Shown here in pieces: positions 42,393 to 51,289 of a stretch of 64,000 bases of DNA. How positions within the stretch are numbered: the stretch's first letter is position 1; every line of letters starts with the position of its first letter. Origin of the DNA: MADRE2 sp964397015 (GTDB lineage: Bacteria > Desulfobacterota > Desulfobacteria > Desulfobacterales > Desulfobacteraceae). Under the pieces are notes generated by a model. It was not told where the DNA came from and ran no database searches. It worked only from the letters and a program-made list of their open reading frames with translations. Both the position numbers and the translations under genes were made by a program. The DNA lies in contig CAYNHL010000001.1 of NCBI GenBank assembly GCA_964397015.1, forward strand, positions 1-64,000. The letters run 5' to 3'.

Positions 42393-44576
42393 TCAAGTGT
42401 CCGGATGTGCGTCCATAATTACCACCCGGTTACGGCCCGATGCCTTGGCTGAGTAGAGCGCCTCATCGGCCCTCTTGAGAAGGACGTCTATCCCAACGGC
42501 TTTATCCGTCAATGACGAAACCCCGATACTGATGGTAAATTTCACCCTGGTATTATCTGATATGCTGACGGCTTGCTGCTCAACAGTCTGTCGAATTCTC
42601 TCTGCAACGGCGGCCGCCTTTTTCACCCCCGTCTCCGGGAGGATCAACCCGAATTCCTCTCCGCCGATGCGGCCAATGATATCGACATTTCTCACCACGA
42701 GCTTAAAAGAGGAGGCCAGGGCCTGCAGCACCCTGTCACCTGTCTCGTGCCCGTAAGTATCATTGATATTCTTGAACTTGTCAGCATCGAGCATCATTAC
42801 GGAAAGCGGGCGGGAGTACCGCCGGCTTTTTTCCAGCTCAGCAGCGGCCAGTTTCATGAAATGGCCCCTGTTGGCCAGTCCGGTGAGACTGTCGGTGGTA
42901 GCCAGCTTTTCCAGTTCATGCTGGGCTTCTTTAATACCGGTCATATCAAGATTTATTCCGATCATCCGTAAACTTCGTCCCTCGCTGTCCCTGTGCGTTC
43001 TCGCGGCTGCCTGGATGTATCTTATTTTTTTATCCGGCAGGATGATGCGAAATTCCCAGCGCCATTCTGAAGCAGCATTCACAGCCAACTCCAGTTCCTT
43101 TTCAGCACCTTCGAGGTCATCGGGATGCACCCTTTGGGTCCAGGCCTCGTAAAGACCGGTAAATTCATCCGGGGATACACAATAGATTTCGTACATCTGC
43201 TTGTTCCAGACCAACTCTCCGGTTTCAATATCCCACTCCCATATTCCTACGCCGCCGGCTTCCGATGCCAGTGAAATCCTTTCCGCATAGGAACGCAGTT
43301 TGTTTTCAGCTTTTTTCCGGTCCGAGATATCTCTCAGGGTGCTGACGGCAAAAAATTCACCATCACTTTCAAAGGCTGCCACGGTCCGTTCGATAAAAAA
43401 AGGATCGCCATTTTTCCTGAAGACCTGAAATTCCATAACCGAATTCAGGACCTTTCCCTGCCCGGTTCTGGCGAATTCCTTCAAGCCTTCTGCCGCTTCT
43501 TCCCGATACCCCGGAGGAACTATCAGGTCATGAGCCTTTTGTCCCAGTGCTTCCTGGCTGGTCCATCCGAACATATTCTCGGCAGCCGGGCTCCAGAAGA
43601 GTATCCGGTCGGTTGAGTCGATCATTATATATGCGTCATAGGTTGCTTCCAGCATGGCCCGTATTTTTTTTTCTTCTTTTGACAGGGCAATTTCCTGAGC
43701 TTGTTTGAGGCTTTTCCTGGTGGTGTCTATCTCATTGTTTTTTCGCATGTTCTTATAAGTGAAAAAGACCGCTGTAAAGAAAAAGAGAGACAGCAGGACA
43801 TGCAGCCAGGAAGAGAAAGGATGGGTGGATGTCCAGCCCTTTTTGGGAACGGCTGTCATAAGCCATGACCCCGAGGGAAATATGACAGGCATCCGGACGG
43901 TCAACTCTCCATAGTCATTAAGCGATGGATTTCCCCAGAAGACATCGCCTCCTTCTCCTTTACCGTCAACTCCCTGTATGGCTATATCCAGATCTGAAAA
44001 TGAATGAATCTCAACTATTTGAAACAGGCGGTCAACATCTATCGCGGCTGAAACAATTCCCCAGAATTCCTTTTTGTCTTGATCATTGATAAAAACTGGA
44101 GCCCTTCCGATCAACCCCCAGCCGCCCTGGACCAGTTCCAGTGGGCCTGCAACGACCATGGTGTTATTTTCCTTCACTTTTTTGGCCTGTTCCCATTGAT
44201 CGGGCAAATTCCGGTAATCGACGCCGGCTATCTCCTCATTTCCCTTCAAAGGATAGATGAAACGTATTTTGAAATCCGGCGCCGCAGCCAGGTTTTTTAA
44301 CAGGTTTTCCTGTGCCAGGACAGCCATGGCATAACGGTTGAACTGATCCGGGGTCAGCTCCGGATTAACCGAAATAAAACTGGCCATTCCCTGGAGCAGC
44401 AGCAGGTTCTGTGTAATCTCTTTTTCCAGGCGTGCACGCAAAGCCGCCATCCTCAGAGAAACATCCACCTTCTGATGGTTTTTTTGCTGCTGTGTCAACT
44501 GGTGATCTAAAAACAGATCAAACGCCACAGTAAATACCAACAGGGCGATAAAGGTTGCCGTGAATCGTTTAATCAA
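42393..44576 (-). CDS. Sensor diguanylate cyclase, CHASE-PAS-PAS-GGDEF
   Basis: A first TM helix (about 5-25), a CHASE-type periplasmic sensor (about 45-255) and a second TM helix (about 263-285) are followed by two PAS domains with PAC motifs (about 300-425 and 430-555) and a GGDEF domain. The active site is RIGGEEF and the RxxD product-inhibition site (RNVD) is present. It should make cyclic di-GMP in response to an extracytoplasmic ligand. It is divergent from a small coiled-coil gene; a 16-bp palindrome lies between them. Confidence 0.92.
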   Translation of the reverse strand: MIKRFTATFIALLVFTVAFDLFLDHQLTQQQKNHQKVDVSLRMAALRARLEKEITQNLLLLQGMASFISVNPELTPDQFNRYAMAVLAQENLLKNLAAAPDFKIRFIYPLKGNEEIAGVDYRNLPDQWEQAKKVKENNTMVVAGPLELVQGGWGLIGRAPVFINDQDKKEFWGIVSAAIDVDRLFQIVEIHSFSDLDIAIQGVDGKGEGGDVFWGNPSLNDYGELTVRMPVIFPSGSWLMTAVPKKGWTSTHPFSSWLHVLLSLFFFTAVFFTYKNMRKNNEIDTTRKSLKQAQEIALSKEEKKIRAMLEATYDAYIMIDSTDRILFWSPAAENMFGWTSQEALGQKAHDLIVPPGYREEAAEGLKEFARTGQGKVLNSVMEFQVFRKNGDPFFIERTVAAFESDGEFFAVSTLRDISDRKKAENKLRSYAERISLASEAGGVGIWEWDIETGELVWNKQMYEIYCVSPDEFTGLYEAWTQRVHPDDLEGAEKELELAVNAASEWRWEFRIILPDKKIRYIQAAARTHRDSEGRSLRMIGINLDMTGIKEAQHELEKLATTDSLTGLANRGHFMKLAAAELEKSRRYSRPLSVMMLDADKFKNINDTYGHETGDRVLQALASSFKLVVRNVDIIGRIGGEEFGLILPETGVKKAAAVAERIRQTVEQQAVSISDNTRVKFTISIGVSSLTDKAVGIDVLLKRADEALYSAKASGRNRVVIMDAHPDT

Positions 44577-44929
44577 GATTCATCCTCAATTTTCTGTCAA
44601 TTCGATGTCAATTAACTTGATGGTTTCTTTTACTGAAATAGCAGTATCAGGTTATTTTATCAAGTATACAGATCAAACCGGTTTGATACATGTTTAATTG
44701 CTCAACTATCGGAATTGTCTGAGTTAATTATTTATCATTTTACATATTTTGAAAATGAGAATATAATATCCGGAAATATAATTTTTTGAGATTCGGGTCA
44801 CGAGCTGTTCTCTTTTCTCTTCTTCAAAATTGATCCGGCTAAAACTTTATTCGTGATCTGTTTTATCTCGCAAAAAAAATTATGAGACCAGTTCAATTTT
44901 TCATTAACTAAAATTGTGGGGGAAAAATC
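44577..44929. other. AT-rich intergenic region without a gene
   Basis: These 353 bases hold no plausible coding frame. They contain the palindrome at 44672-44687 and must hold divergent promoters for the flanking genes, which I could not place confidently. Confidence 0.6.
44672..44687. repeat. 16-bp perfect palindrome, candidate operator
   Basis: ATCAAACCGGTTTGAT is a perfect palindrome about 95 nt upstream of the diguanylate cyclase start and 243 nt upstream of the small gene. A related half (TATCAAG) lies just upstream. No regulator gene is next to it. Confidence 0.5.
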
Positions 44930-45232
44930 ATGGATGTAAAAGATTATTGCAATGCAATGCTGGCTGAGGTTACCGCCTGGAAAACAAAGCTGGAAGCCAT
45001 GAAAAAAGCTGCAGATAATTATGGCTCTGCAGAAAAAGAAAGAATTTTACCTCTGGTAGGGCAACTTGAACAGGAAGTGACTACTGCCCAGGCTCGTGTT
45101 GATCAGTTGGAAAATGAATGTCCCTCAGACTGGTCTCCTGTAAAAAATGAACTGGATGACCTTTTTGGCACAATTGGCAGCAGTGTTGACAGGGCATGGA
45201 AAGACCTGGAAGGCGGAAATGTAGGAGGATAG
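44930..45232 (+). CDS. Small coiled-coil protein of unknown function (100 aa)
   Basis: This short, mostly helical soluble protein has heptad-like stretches (LAEVTAWKTKLEAMKKAADNY, LVGQLEQEVTTAQARVDQLE) and a glycine-rich tail (GGNVGG). A strong GGGGGA site precedes the ATG. There is no signal peptide or known domain. Size and pattern resemble small structural or stress-associated helical proteins, but no function can be assigned. It stands alone between a diguanylate cyclase (divergent) and an RND pump (convergent). Confidence 0.65.
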   Translation: MDVKDYCNAMLAEVTAWKTKLEAMKKAADNYGSAEKERILPLVGQLEQEVTTAQARVDQLENECPSDWSPVKNELDDLFGTIGSSVDRAWKDLEGGNVGG

Positions 45233-45292
45233 GTGTGAATAAAACTCATTTTTGAGATTCCTGTGCCTTTCCTGAAATGAACCTCTCTTTTT

Positions 45293-48200
45293 TCAATGGA
45301 CAGGCAGAGGTTTCCACCGGGATAATAAACGCGCTTTTGCATTTTCGATCAGGGCGTAGAGAGTGGGAACCACAATCAGGGTCAGCAGGGTTGAAAGCAT
45401 GAGCCCGAAAATAACTACAATGGCCATGGTCTGCCACCACTGGCTGGATTCACTGGTCCAGGATATGGCCATGACGTGAAAATCATAACTGATGCCCGTA
45501 ACCATGGGCAAAAGCCCCAGGATCGTTGTCAGCGCGGTCAGCAGGACCGGTCGCAGGCGGGTGGCCCCGGCCGATATAACCGCTTCCTGCAGATCCATGC
45601 CCTTTTCCCTGAGCTTGTTGGTATAGTCAATCAGCACAATGGCATTGTTAACCACGATACCGGCCAGGGAAATCACGCCTACCCCTGTCATGATAATTCC
45701 AAAGGGAGACTTGATCACGATCAGGCCCAGAAAAGCCCCGCCAAGGGACAGGATAACCGAGGTCAGGATAATAAGCGGCTGCGCTACCGAATTGAACAAT
45801 GTCACCAGGATCAGGAAAATGAAGAATATGGACAGGACAAAAGCCTTGGATAAAAATTCTTTGGCCTCTTCCTGTTCTTCATCCTCTCCTGTGAATTTAT
45901 ACCGGTATCCCGGCGGAAACTCCACTGACTCCATGATTTTTTGTGCCTGTGCCCTGGCAACGGCCGAGGGGATCATGGTCTCATCAACATTTCCTTTAAT
46001 CGTTACAACCCGTTCGTGGTTCTTGCGGGTGATATCACCAAAGGTCCCCTCGTATTCAATGGAGGCCACTGTGGTCAAAGGAACCATGGTGCCTGCCGGC
46101 GTAGGTATCATGAGTTTGTTCAGAATATCGGTAACACGGCGGTCATGCTCCGCGAGCTTGACCACTATGTCGTAATCTTCATCCCCTTCGTAATATGTGG
46201 AGATATCCAGTCCGTTATACGCGGTTTTCAGTGCGTTTCCGATGTTGTTGGTAGTCAGTCCGAAAATAGCGGCTTTCTGCCTGTCCACCTTGACCTGGAT
46301 GCTGGGAAGTCCGCTGATGTAATCATCCCTGACATCCTTGACATGGGGGATTTTTTCAACAACCCGCCGGACTTTTTCGGCAATTCTTCCCAGCTGACTA
46401 AAATCATTTCCGGAAATTTCTATATTGATCGGAGGTCCTGTGGGCGGCCCTTCTTCACGCTCATCCACCGTGATTTTCACCCCGGCGATTTTTTTGACTC
46501 TTTTCCTTAACAGGTCAAGATCTTTGGCCGTCGGGGTTTTGCGGTCTTCGAAATCTATAAACTGAATGCCTACATGATTGGGCAGATTTGAACTGAAAAG
46601 GGAAGAACCGGTAGACTGTTCCGCCTTTACGTACATATGCTCGATATTGTTGAGATCTCCCGGCGCCATAAAAACGGTACCGCCGGCTGTCTCATGTTCC
46701 CTTAATACCATTGCCTCTTCGTATTCGAGTTCCGGATACCCGGCAATGGCGGCTTCCACCTTTTTCATTATCCGGTCAATAAATTCCAGGTCCGCGCCTT
46801 CAGGTGTATCAACGTTCACATATACCGCCTGGGGGTCGATGGCAGGAAAAAATTCCACCGGCCTCTCAATGCCAACGACAAGGTACCAGAGCTGGAACAT
46901 TGTCACCAGTATACCAACAGCCAGGACCAGTATGGTGAACTTGTATTTCAGGGCTTTTTTCATCAATCCGGCATAAAAGGTCAGCACAGGCCCGGTAATG
47001 GCAATGGGCTGTTCTCCCCTGCTTTCGATATCCTGTGTCGATGAGTTTTGCGACAGACCGTTTGCAGGTTTTGCCTTCAGCAGGTATGCGCACAGGGCCG
47101 GGTTGATCACCAGGGCCACAAACAGTGAACTGGAAAGGGTCACGATCAGGGTTACGGGCAGAAAACTCATGAATTCACCCATGATACCGGGCCAGAACAG
47201 CAACGGGGAAAAGGCCGCCACCGTTGTCAGGGTCGAGCCGATAACCGGCCAGGCCACCTCGCTGGTGGCTTTCATGGCCGCTTCCACCCGGGATACACCC
47301 TGCTGCATGTACCTGAAAATATTTTCCACGATAACAATGGCATTGTCCACCAGCATGCCCAGGGCAAGTGTCAGGGAAAAAAGCACCACCATGTTCAGGG
47401 TAATTCCCAGCACCCGCAGCACGGTAAAGGAAATAAGCATGGAAAAAGGTATGGCAAGTCCGACCAGCAATGCGTTGCGAAACCCCAGGACCACCAGAAG
47501 CACCAGCACCACCAGGATCAACCCGGAAATGATATTGTTTTCAAGGTCGGCCACGATCAGCCTGATGTTCTTGGCCTCATCCATCAACTTGGTAATCTTT
47601 ACATCCCTGGGAAAAGTTTTTTTGGATTGTTCGAGAATTTCATCTATCTTTTCGGAAATATGGATGATATTTTCGCCTACCCGTTTTTTCACTGAAATAT
47701 TTACAGACTCCCTGCCGTTGAGCCTGGACCGTGATGTCTCGTCCTTGAAGCCGTCAACCACGGTGGCCACGTCCTTTAAATAAATGGGACTGCCGTTGTG
47801 AGTGGCAACCACCAGGGACAAAATTTCTTCAGGGGTTTCAAACTCTCCTGGAACCTTGAGCTGGTAACGTCCATCTCCCAGAGTTATTGCGCCACCTGAA
47901 ATATTCTGGTTTTCACTGACCACTGCCTGCTGGAGCATGGTAATGGGAATCTGAAAATAGGTAAGCTTGTCCGTATCCACTTCAATCCGTATTTCCCGGT
48001 CCCGCCCTCCGGTGATCTCCACCTCGAGCACTCCGGGTACGGCCTCGATATCGTCCTTGAAATCATCGGCAATCTTCTTGAGTTCCCCCGGCCCGCCTGC
48101 AGCGCCGGACAATGCATAGATTATAATGGGCATTTCTGAAATATTGAGCTCATATACCGACGGGTCACTGGTAAGATCTGAAGGCAGGTCGTTTTTTGCC

Positions 48201-48541
48201 TCATCCACCTTGTCTTTCACCTTGCTCAACACATCGTCGATATCAGTACCTGGTAAAAATTCTATATTGATCTGGGACATGCCTTCGGAGCTGATGGAAG
48301 AAATATTCTTGACCCTGTCCAGGCCCTTGAGTTTTTTTTCGATCTTCACGGTGATGCCGGTCTCGATATCAGCTGCGGAAACTCCCCTGTAATCTGTCTG
48401 GATAAATACATAAGGAATGGTAATATCAGGGGAGCTTTCCCTGGGCAGGATGCGATAGGAATAAACCCCCACCACAAGGACAATCAATGCCAGCACCAGG
48501 ACCGATATCCGGTTTTTTACCGCTGTATCAGAGATGATCAT
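45293..48541 (-). CDS. RND efflux transporter, AcrB/HAE1-type inner-membrane pump
   Basis: The 1082-residue protein has the RND layout of TM1, a large periplasmic porter loop, TM2-6, a second loop, then TM8-12. Family segments include RESSPDITIPYVFIQTDYRG, LGMLVDNAIVIVENIFRYMQ with the proton-relay acidic residues in TM4, GSTLTTVAAFSPLLFWPG and GIVVNNAIVLIDYTN. It is energised by proton or cation flow and exports hydrophobic or toxic compounds. The start overlaps the adaptor stop by 4 nt. No outer-membrane channel gene accompanies it. Confidence 0.93.
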   Translation of the reverse strand: MIISDTAVKNRISVLVLALIVLVVGVYSYRILPRESSPDITIPYVFIQTDYRGVSAADIETGITVKIEKKLKGLDRVKNISSISSEGMSQINIEFLPGTDIDDVLSKVKDKVDEAKNDLPSDLTSDPSVYELNISEMPIIIYALSGAAGGPGELKKIADDFKDDIEAVPGVLEVEITGGRDREIRIEVDTDKLTYFQIPITMLQQAVVSENQNISGGAITLGDGRYQLKVPGEFETPEEILSLVVATHNGSPIYLKDVATVVDGFKDETSRSRLNGRESVNISVKKRVGENIIHISEKIDEILEQSKKTFPRDVKITKLMDEAKNIRLIVADLENNIISGLILVVLVLLVVLGFRNALLVGLAIPFSMLISFTVLRVLGITLNMVVLFSLTLALGMLVDNAIVIVENIFRYMQQGVSRVEAAMKATSEVAWPVIGSTLTTVAAFSPLLFWPGIMGEFMSFLPVTLIVTLSSSLFVALVINPALCAYLLKAKPANGLSQNSSTQDIESRGEQPIAITGPVLTFYAGLMKKALKYKFTILVLAVGILVTMFQLWYLVVGIERPVEFFPAIDPQAVYVNVDTPEGADLEFIDRIMKKVEAAIAGYPELEYEEAMVLREHETAGGTVFMAPGDLNNIEHMYVKAEQSTGSSLFSSNLPNHVGIQFIDFEDRKTPTAKDLDLLRKRVKKIAGVKITVDEREEGPPTGPPINIEISGNDFSQLGRIAEKVRRVVEKIPHVKDVRDDYISGLPSIQVKVDRQKAAIFGLTTNNIGNALKTAYNGLDISTYYEGDEDYDIVVKLAEHDRRVTDILNKLMIPTPAGTMVPLTTVASIEYEGTFGDITRKNHERVVTIKGNVDETMIPSAVARAQAQKIMESVEFPPGYRYKFTGEDEEQEEAKEFLSKAFVLSIFFIFLILVTLFNSVAQPLIILTSVILSLGGAFLGLIVIKSPFGIIMTGVGVISLAGIVVNNAIVLIDYTNKLREKGMDLQEAVISAGATRLRPVLLTALTTILGLLPMVTGISYDFHVMAISWTSESSQWWQTMAIVVIFGLMLSTLLTLIVVPTLYALIENAKARLLSRWKPLPVH

Positions 48542-49689
48542 AGAGTCAATTCCTCCATGTCCTTTATAACTCTGGACACGTTGATTCTTTCACCATCCTC
48601 GATAATACGGTGGCCCATAACCACAACCCGCTCGCCGGGTTCAAGCCCGCTGGGAATCTGAATGCGCCATCCTTCCTGAATGCCGGTTTCAACTTCCCTG
48701 AACCTGGCAATGGAGTCTTTTTCAATATAAACCCCGGTGCTGCCGCCACGGGACAAAAGGGAGTACATGGGAACGGCAAGACCATTCTCCACACGGTTTT
48801 TTACAATGGTGACCCGTGCGAACATGCCCGGCAGGATCTGGTGGCCGGGATTGTCCACGGCAATCTGTAGGTCATAAAGCCGTGCAAGGTCACCGGTAGT
48901 TTTTGACAGGTAGTACTGTGTCCCCTGGAAGGATTTCTTTCCCAGGGCGTCGATTGTCATGTCAAATGTTTTGAGTTTACGGACCGCATCCACGTCCGAT
49001 TCGGGAATACCGACAACCACCTTGACCCTGTCAAGCTGGAGAATTGACACGACGGGGTCACCGGCTCCCATGAACTGTCCGTTTTCCACAAACACCTTGT
49101 CAACGACTCCCTGCATGGGCGCACGTATTATGCAGCGGGACAGATTGAGCTTGGCGTTATCCAGGGCGGCTTTGGTGGTCTTGACTCTTGCGACGGCATC
49201 ATCGAGCTGGGACTGTGTCACAAACTGTTTTTCAGTCAATGCGGCCAGACGCTTTTCCATGGTCAATGCCGATTCATAGGAAGCCAGGGCCGAATCATAC
49301 AGGTTCCGGTAATCACTTTCATCGATGACGGCCAGCACGTCTGAGGCCTCCACCACATCACCTTCCCTGATTTTCCTGGATACGATCTTGCCCTTGACCT
49401 CTGCCACCACCTGGAGGGAAACCCAGGGCCTGGCGATTCCCGGCAGGCTGATCTTTTCAATTATTTCTCCGGGTATCATTTCCATGGATACAATATTGGT
49501 GGGCGGACGTTCAACACCGGCCTCCTGACGCTGCTGTTCGATAACGTCGGTCTGACGGGCCGATATTTTCTGTTTCAACAGGAAAAAACTTCCGGAAAAA
49601 ACCAGAACCACCAGTAAAAAAGGGATATATCCGATTAAAACACCGGTAATGGTTTTGACTGTGGATTTGGCTTTTTGTTCTTGTTCCAT
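48538..49689 (-). CDS. RND membrane-fusion (periplasmic adaptor) protein
   Basis: One N-terminal TM anchor (about 15-37) is followed by a biotinyl-lipoyl half (VEASDVLAVIDESDY), a helical hairpin (ALTMEKRLAALTEKQFVTQSQLDDA), the second lipoyl half (IIRAPMQGVVDKVFVENGQF) and beta-barrel domains (LPGMFARVTIVKNRVENGLAVP). Length is 383 residues, typical for the HlyD/AcrA group. It bridges the RND pump to an outer-membrane channel. It is the first gene of the two-gene operon. Confidence 0.92.
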   Translation of the reverse strand: MEQEQKAKSTVKTITGVLIGYIPFLLVVLVFSGSFFLLKQKISARQTDVIEQQRQEAGVERPPTNIVSMEMIPGEIIEKISLPGIARPWVSLQVVAEVKGKIVSRKIREGDVVEASDVLAVIDESDYRNLYDSALASYESALTMEKRLAALTEKQFVTQSQLDDAVARVKTTKAALDNAKLNLSRCIIRAPMQGVVDKVFVENGQFMGAGDPVVSILQLDRVKVVVGIPESDVDAVRKLKTFDMTIDALGKKSFQGTQYYLSKTTGDLARLYDLQIAVDNPGHQILPGMFARVTIVKNRVENGLAVPMYSLLSRGGSTGVYIEKDSIARFREVETGIQEGWRIQIPSGLEPGERVVVMGHRIIEDGERINVSRVIKDMEELTL

Positions 49690-49727
49690 GATATGACCTT
49701 CTTTTCAGTAATCAAAAAAACTATCAC

Positions 49728-49755
49728 AACATATATCGAAAACTCAAGATATCAA
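49728..49755 (-). promoter_or_regulatory. Promoter of the RND efflux operon
   Basis: Minus-strand TTGATA (49755-49750), a 16-nt spacer and TATGTT (49733-49728), 38 nt before the adaptor start. No regulator is adjacent. Confidence 0.45.
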
Positions 49756-49876
49756 GTAAGGTACTTAAAAAAATACAGTTTTTAACACTTTTTTACAGTT
49801 TCTTCCAGGCTTTATTCTGCCCGCCGGTCAATGCCCCGCACCAGCGACCATTGGTTATGGCTCCGATACATCCATA

Positions 49877-49905
49877 TTGCCAGAAACCTGTTACTTGTGT
49901 ATTGT
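49877..49905 (+). promoter_or_regulatory. murI promoter, possibly leaderless
   Basis: TTGCCA (49877-49882), a 17-nt spacer and TATTGT (49900-49905). The ATG starts 6 nt after the -10 and no ribosome site is visible, so the message may start at the start codon. Confidence 0.4.
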
Positions 49906-49911
49906 TAAACT

Positions 49912-50751
49912 ATGACCACCGATAACATACGAAAAAAATGGCCCATTGCGGTCTTTGACTCAGGTCTTGGCGGTCTGTCGGTACTTGGGGAAATCATGGC
50001 GCTTTTGCCGTCCGAGTCTTTTCTTTACCTGGCCGACAGCTACAACTGCCCCTATGGTTCCAGGCCGGCCGATGAAACTGTCACCCTGGTACTCAGACAC
50101 ATGGATTTTTTAATGGCCTGCCGGTGCAAACTGGTTGTGGTAGCCTGCAACACGGTTACGGCCATTGCCATTGACCGGCTCAGAGCAACCTACCCGGTAC
50201 AGTTTATCGGGATGGAACCTGCGCTGAAACCTGCCTGCAGGATGACACGGACCCGGAAAATCGGCATCCTGGCAACTGAAAACACTTTCAACGGCAGGCT
50301 GTACAGGCAGACCCATCAAAAATATGCCGCCGGTATCGACGTCTTTGTCCAGCCCGGTTTCGGCCTGGTTGAACTCGTGGAGGCCAATGCGCACAAAGGA
50401 CCGCAGGCCCTTTCCCTGATTGAAAAATATATCTGCCCCATGCTGGAACATCACGTGGACACCATCGTGCTTGGATGCACCCATTACCCTTTTTTCCGGC
50501 ATCTTATCCACCAGATTGCAGGAGACCGGGTCCAGGTTGTCGATCCTTCCCGGGCCGTGGCCGCACGGACCGCCGAGGTGCTTTCCCGGTCCGGGCTGCT
50601 GGCAGACAGTGGCAATTCCCCGGACAGGACCCTTTTTACCAGCGGAGACCCGGGTGTTGCAGAAGCGGTACTCTCCAACGTCATAAAACAGCCGTTCAGG
50701 ATCATGCAACTGGCGCCGGTCGCAGAGGATCTTCCAGCCCGGCAAGCTTGA
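49912..50751 (+). CDS. murI: Glutamate racemase
   Basis: MurI makes D-glutamate for peptidoglycan using two catalytic Cys: C79 in VVACNTVTA and C189 in LGCTHYPFF. The N-terminal VFDSGLGGLSVL and the YLADSYNCPYGSR segment (ADSxxxPYG) fit the family. Length is 279 residues. The 3' end overlaps the 3' end of the opposite-strand HD gene by 50 bp. There is no ribosome-binding site before the ATG, matching the leaderless promoter prediction. Confidence 0.94.
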   Translation: MTTDNIRKKWPIAVFDSGLGGLSVLGEIMALLPSESFLYLADSYNCPYGSRPADETVTLVLRHMDFLMACRCKLVVVACNTVTAIAIDRLRATYPVQFIGMEPALKPACRMTRTRKIGILATENTFNGRLYRQTHQKYAAGIDVFVQPGFGLVELVEANAHKGPQALSLIEKYICPMLEHHVDTIVLGCTHYPFFRHLIHQIAGDRVQVVDPSRAVAARTAEVLSRSGLLADSGNSPDRTLFTSGDPGVAEAVLSNVIKQPFRIMQLAPVAEDLPARQA

Positions 50752-51289
50752 AGGACACGGCCCAGCGGGAAAACCTTTCAGCATGCCCCGGGTCAAGTGC
50801 GGCAAGATTCCGGATGATGGATTGGACACTGTATACTTGATCCCGGTTTTCCGGATTCTTGGAATGAAACTTGTCGGCCACACAGATGATTTTTTCCTCC
50901 AGTGAAACCGGCACCATGTCCCGGTGCGGCAGGGGAAGATCATTGGCCGCAATATTGTCCAGGGTTATACCCGCGCCGGTATGACGTTCACACACCTTTC
51001 CAAAACGCGGGTCGAACCCGCAGCCGTCCAGCAGCTGACGGCCCAGCCAGCCATGACAGATATACGGGTGTTCTCCGGTGCAGCCTATGGACCGGGCCCT
51101 GGTCATGAAAATACCGATATCATGCAGCATGGCCGCCTGTTCAATAAAGGCGGTATCCGGGTTCATCGAAGAAACTTTTTGTGCAATATCAAGGCTTTTT
51201 TTTGTCACTGCAACGGCGTGGGCCATGAAAATATCATGCAGGGGCCCGCCCGGCGGATAAAACCGGGCAATTACCTCTTCAGGGTTCAT
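50702..51289 (-). CDS. HD-domain phosphohydrolase
   Basis: The HD signature is split as H in FMAHAVAVTKKSL, HD in AAMLHDIGIF, then H in YICHGWLG and ERHTGAG, and D in CVADKFHSK. Length is 195 residues. Small HD proteins of this sort hydrolyse nucleotides or phosphate esters; the substrate is not apparent. Its ATG overlaps the prfB stop by 4 nt, so it is translated as the third gene of lnt-prfB-HD. Confidence 0.85.
   Translation of the reverse strand: MNPEEVIARFYPPGGPLHDIFMAHAVAVTKKSLDIAQKVSSMNPDTAFIEQAAMLHDIGIFMTRARSIGCTGEHPYICHGWLGRQLLDGCGFDPRFGKVCERHTGAGITLDNIAANDLPLPHRDMVPVSLEEKIICVADKFHSKNPENRDQVYSVQSIIRNLAALDPGHAERFSRWAVSFKLAGLEDPLRPAPVA

Noticed and set aside
45240..45262. Hairpin CTCA/TGAG between the small gene and the RND operon as a terminator
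   Set aside because: The stem is only 4 bp with an A/T loop, too weak to call.
49741..49800. Repeated TACAGTTT and AAGTA-N3-TACTT near the RND promoter
   Set aside because: The copies are short and in AT-rich sequence; no regulator is adjacent, so I do not call an operator.
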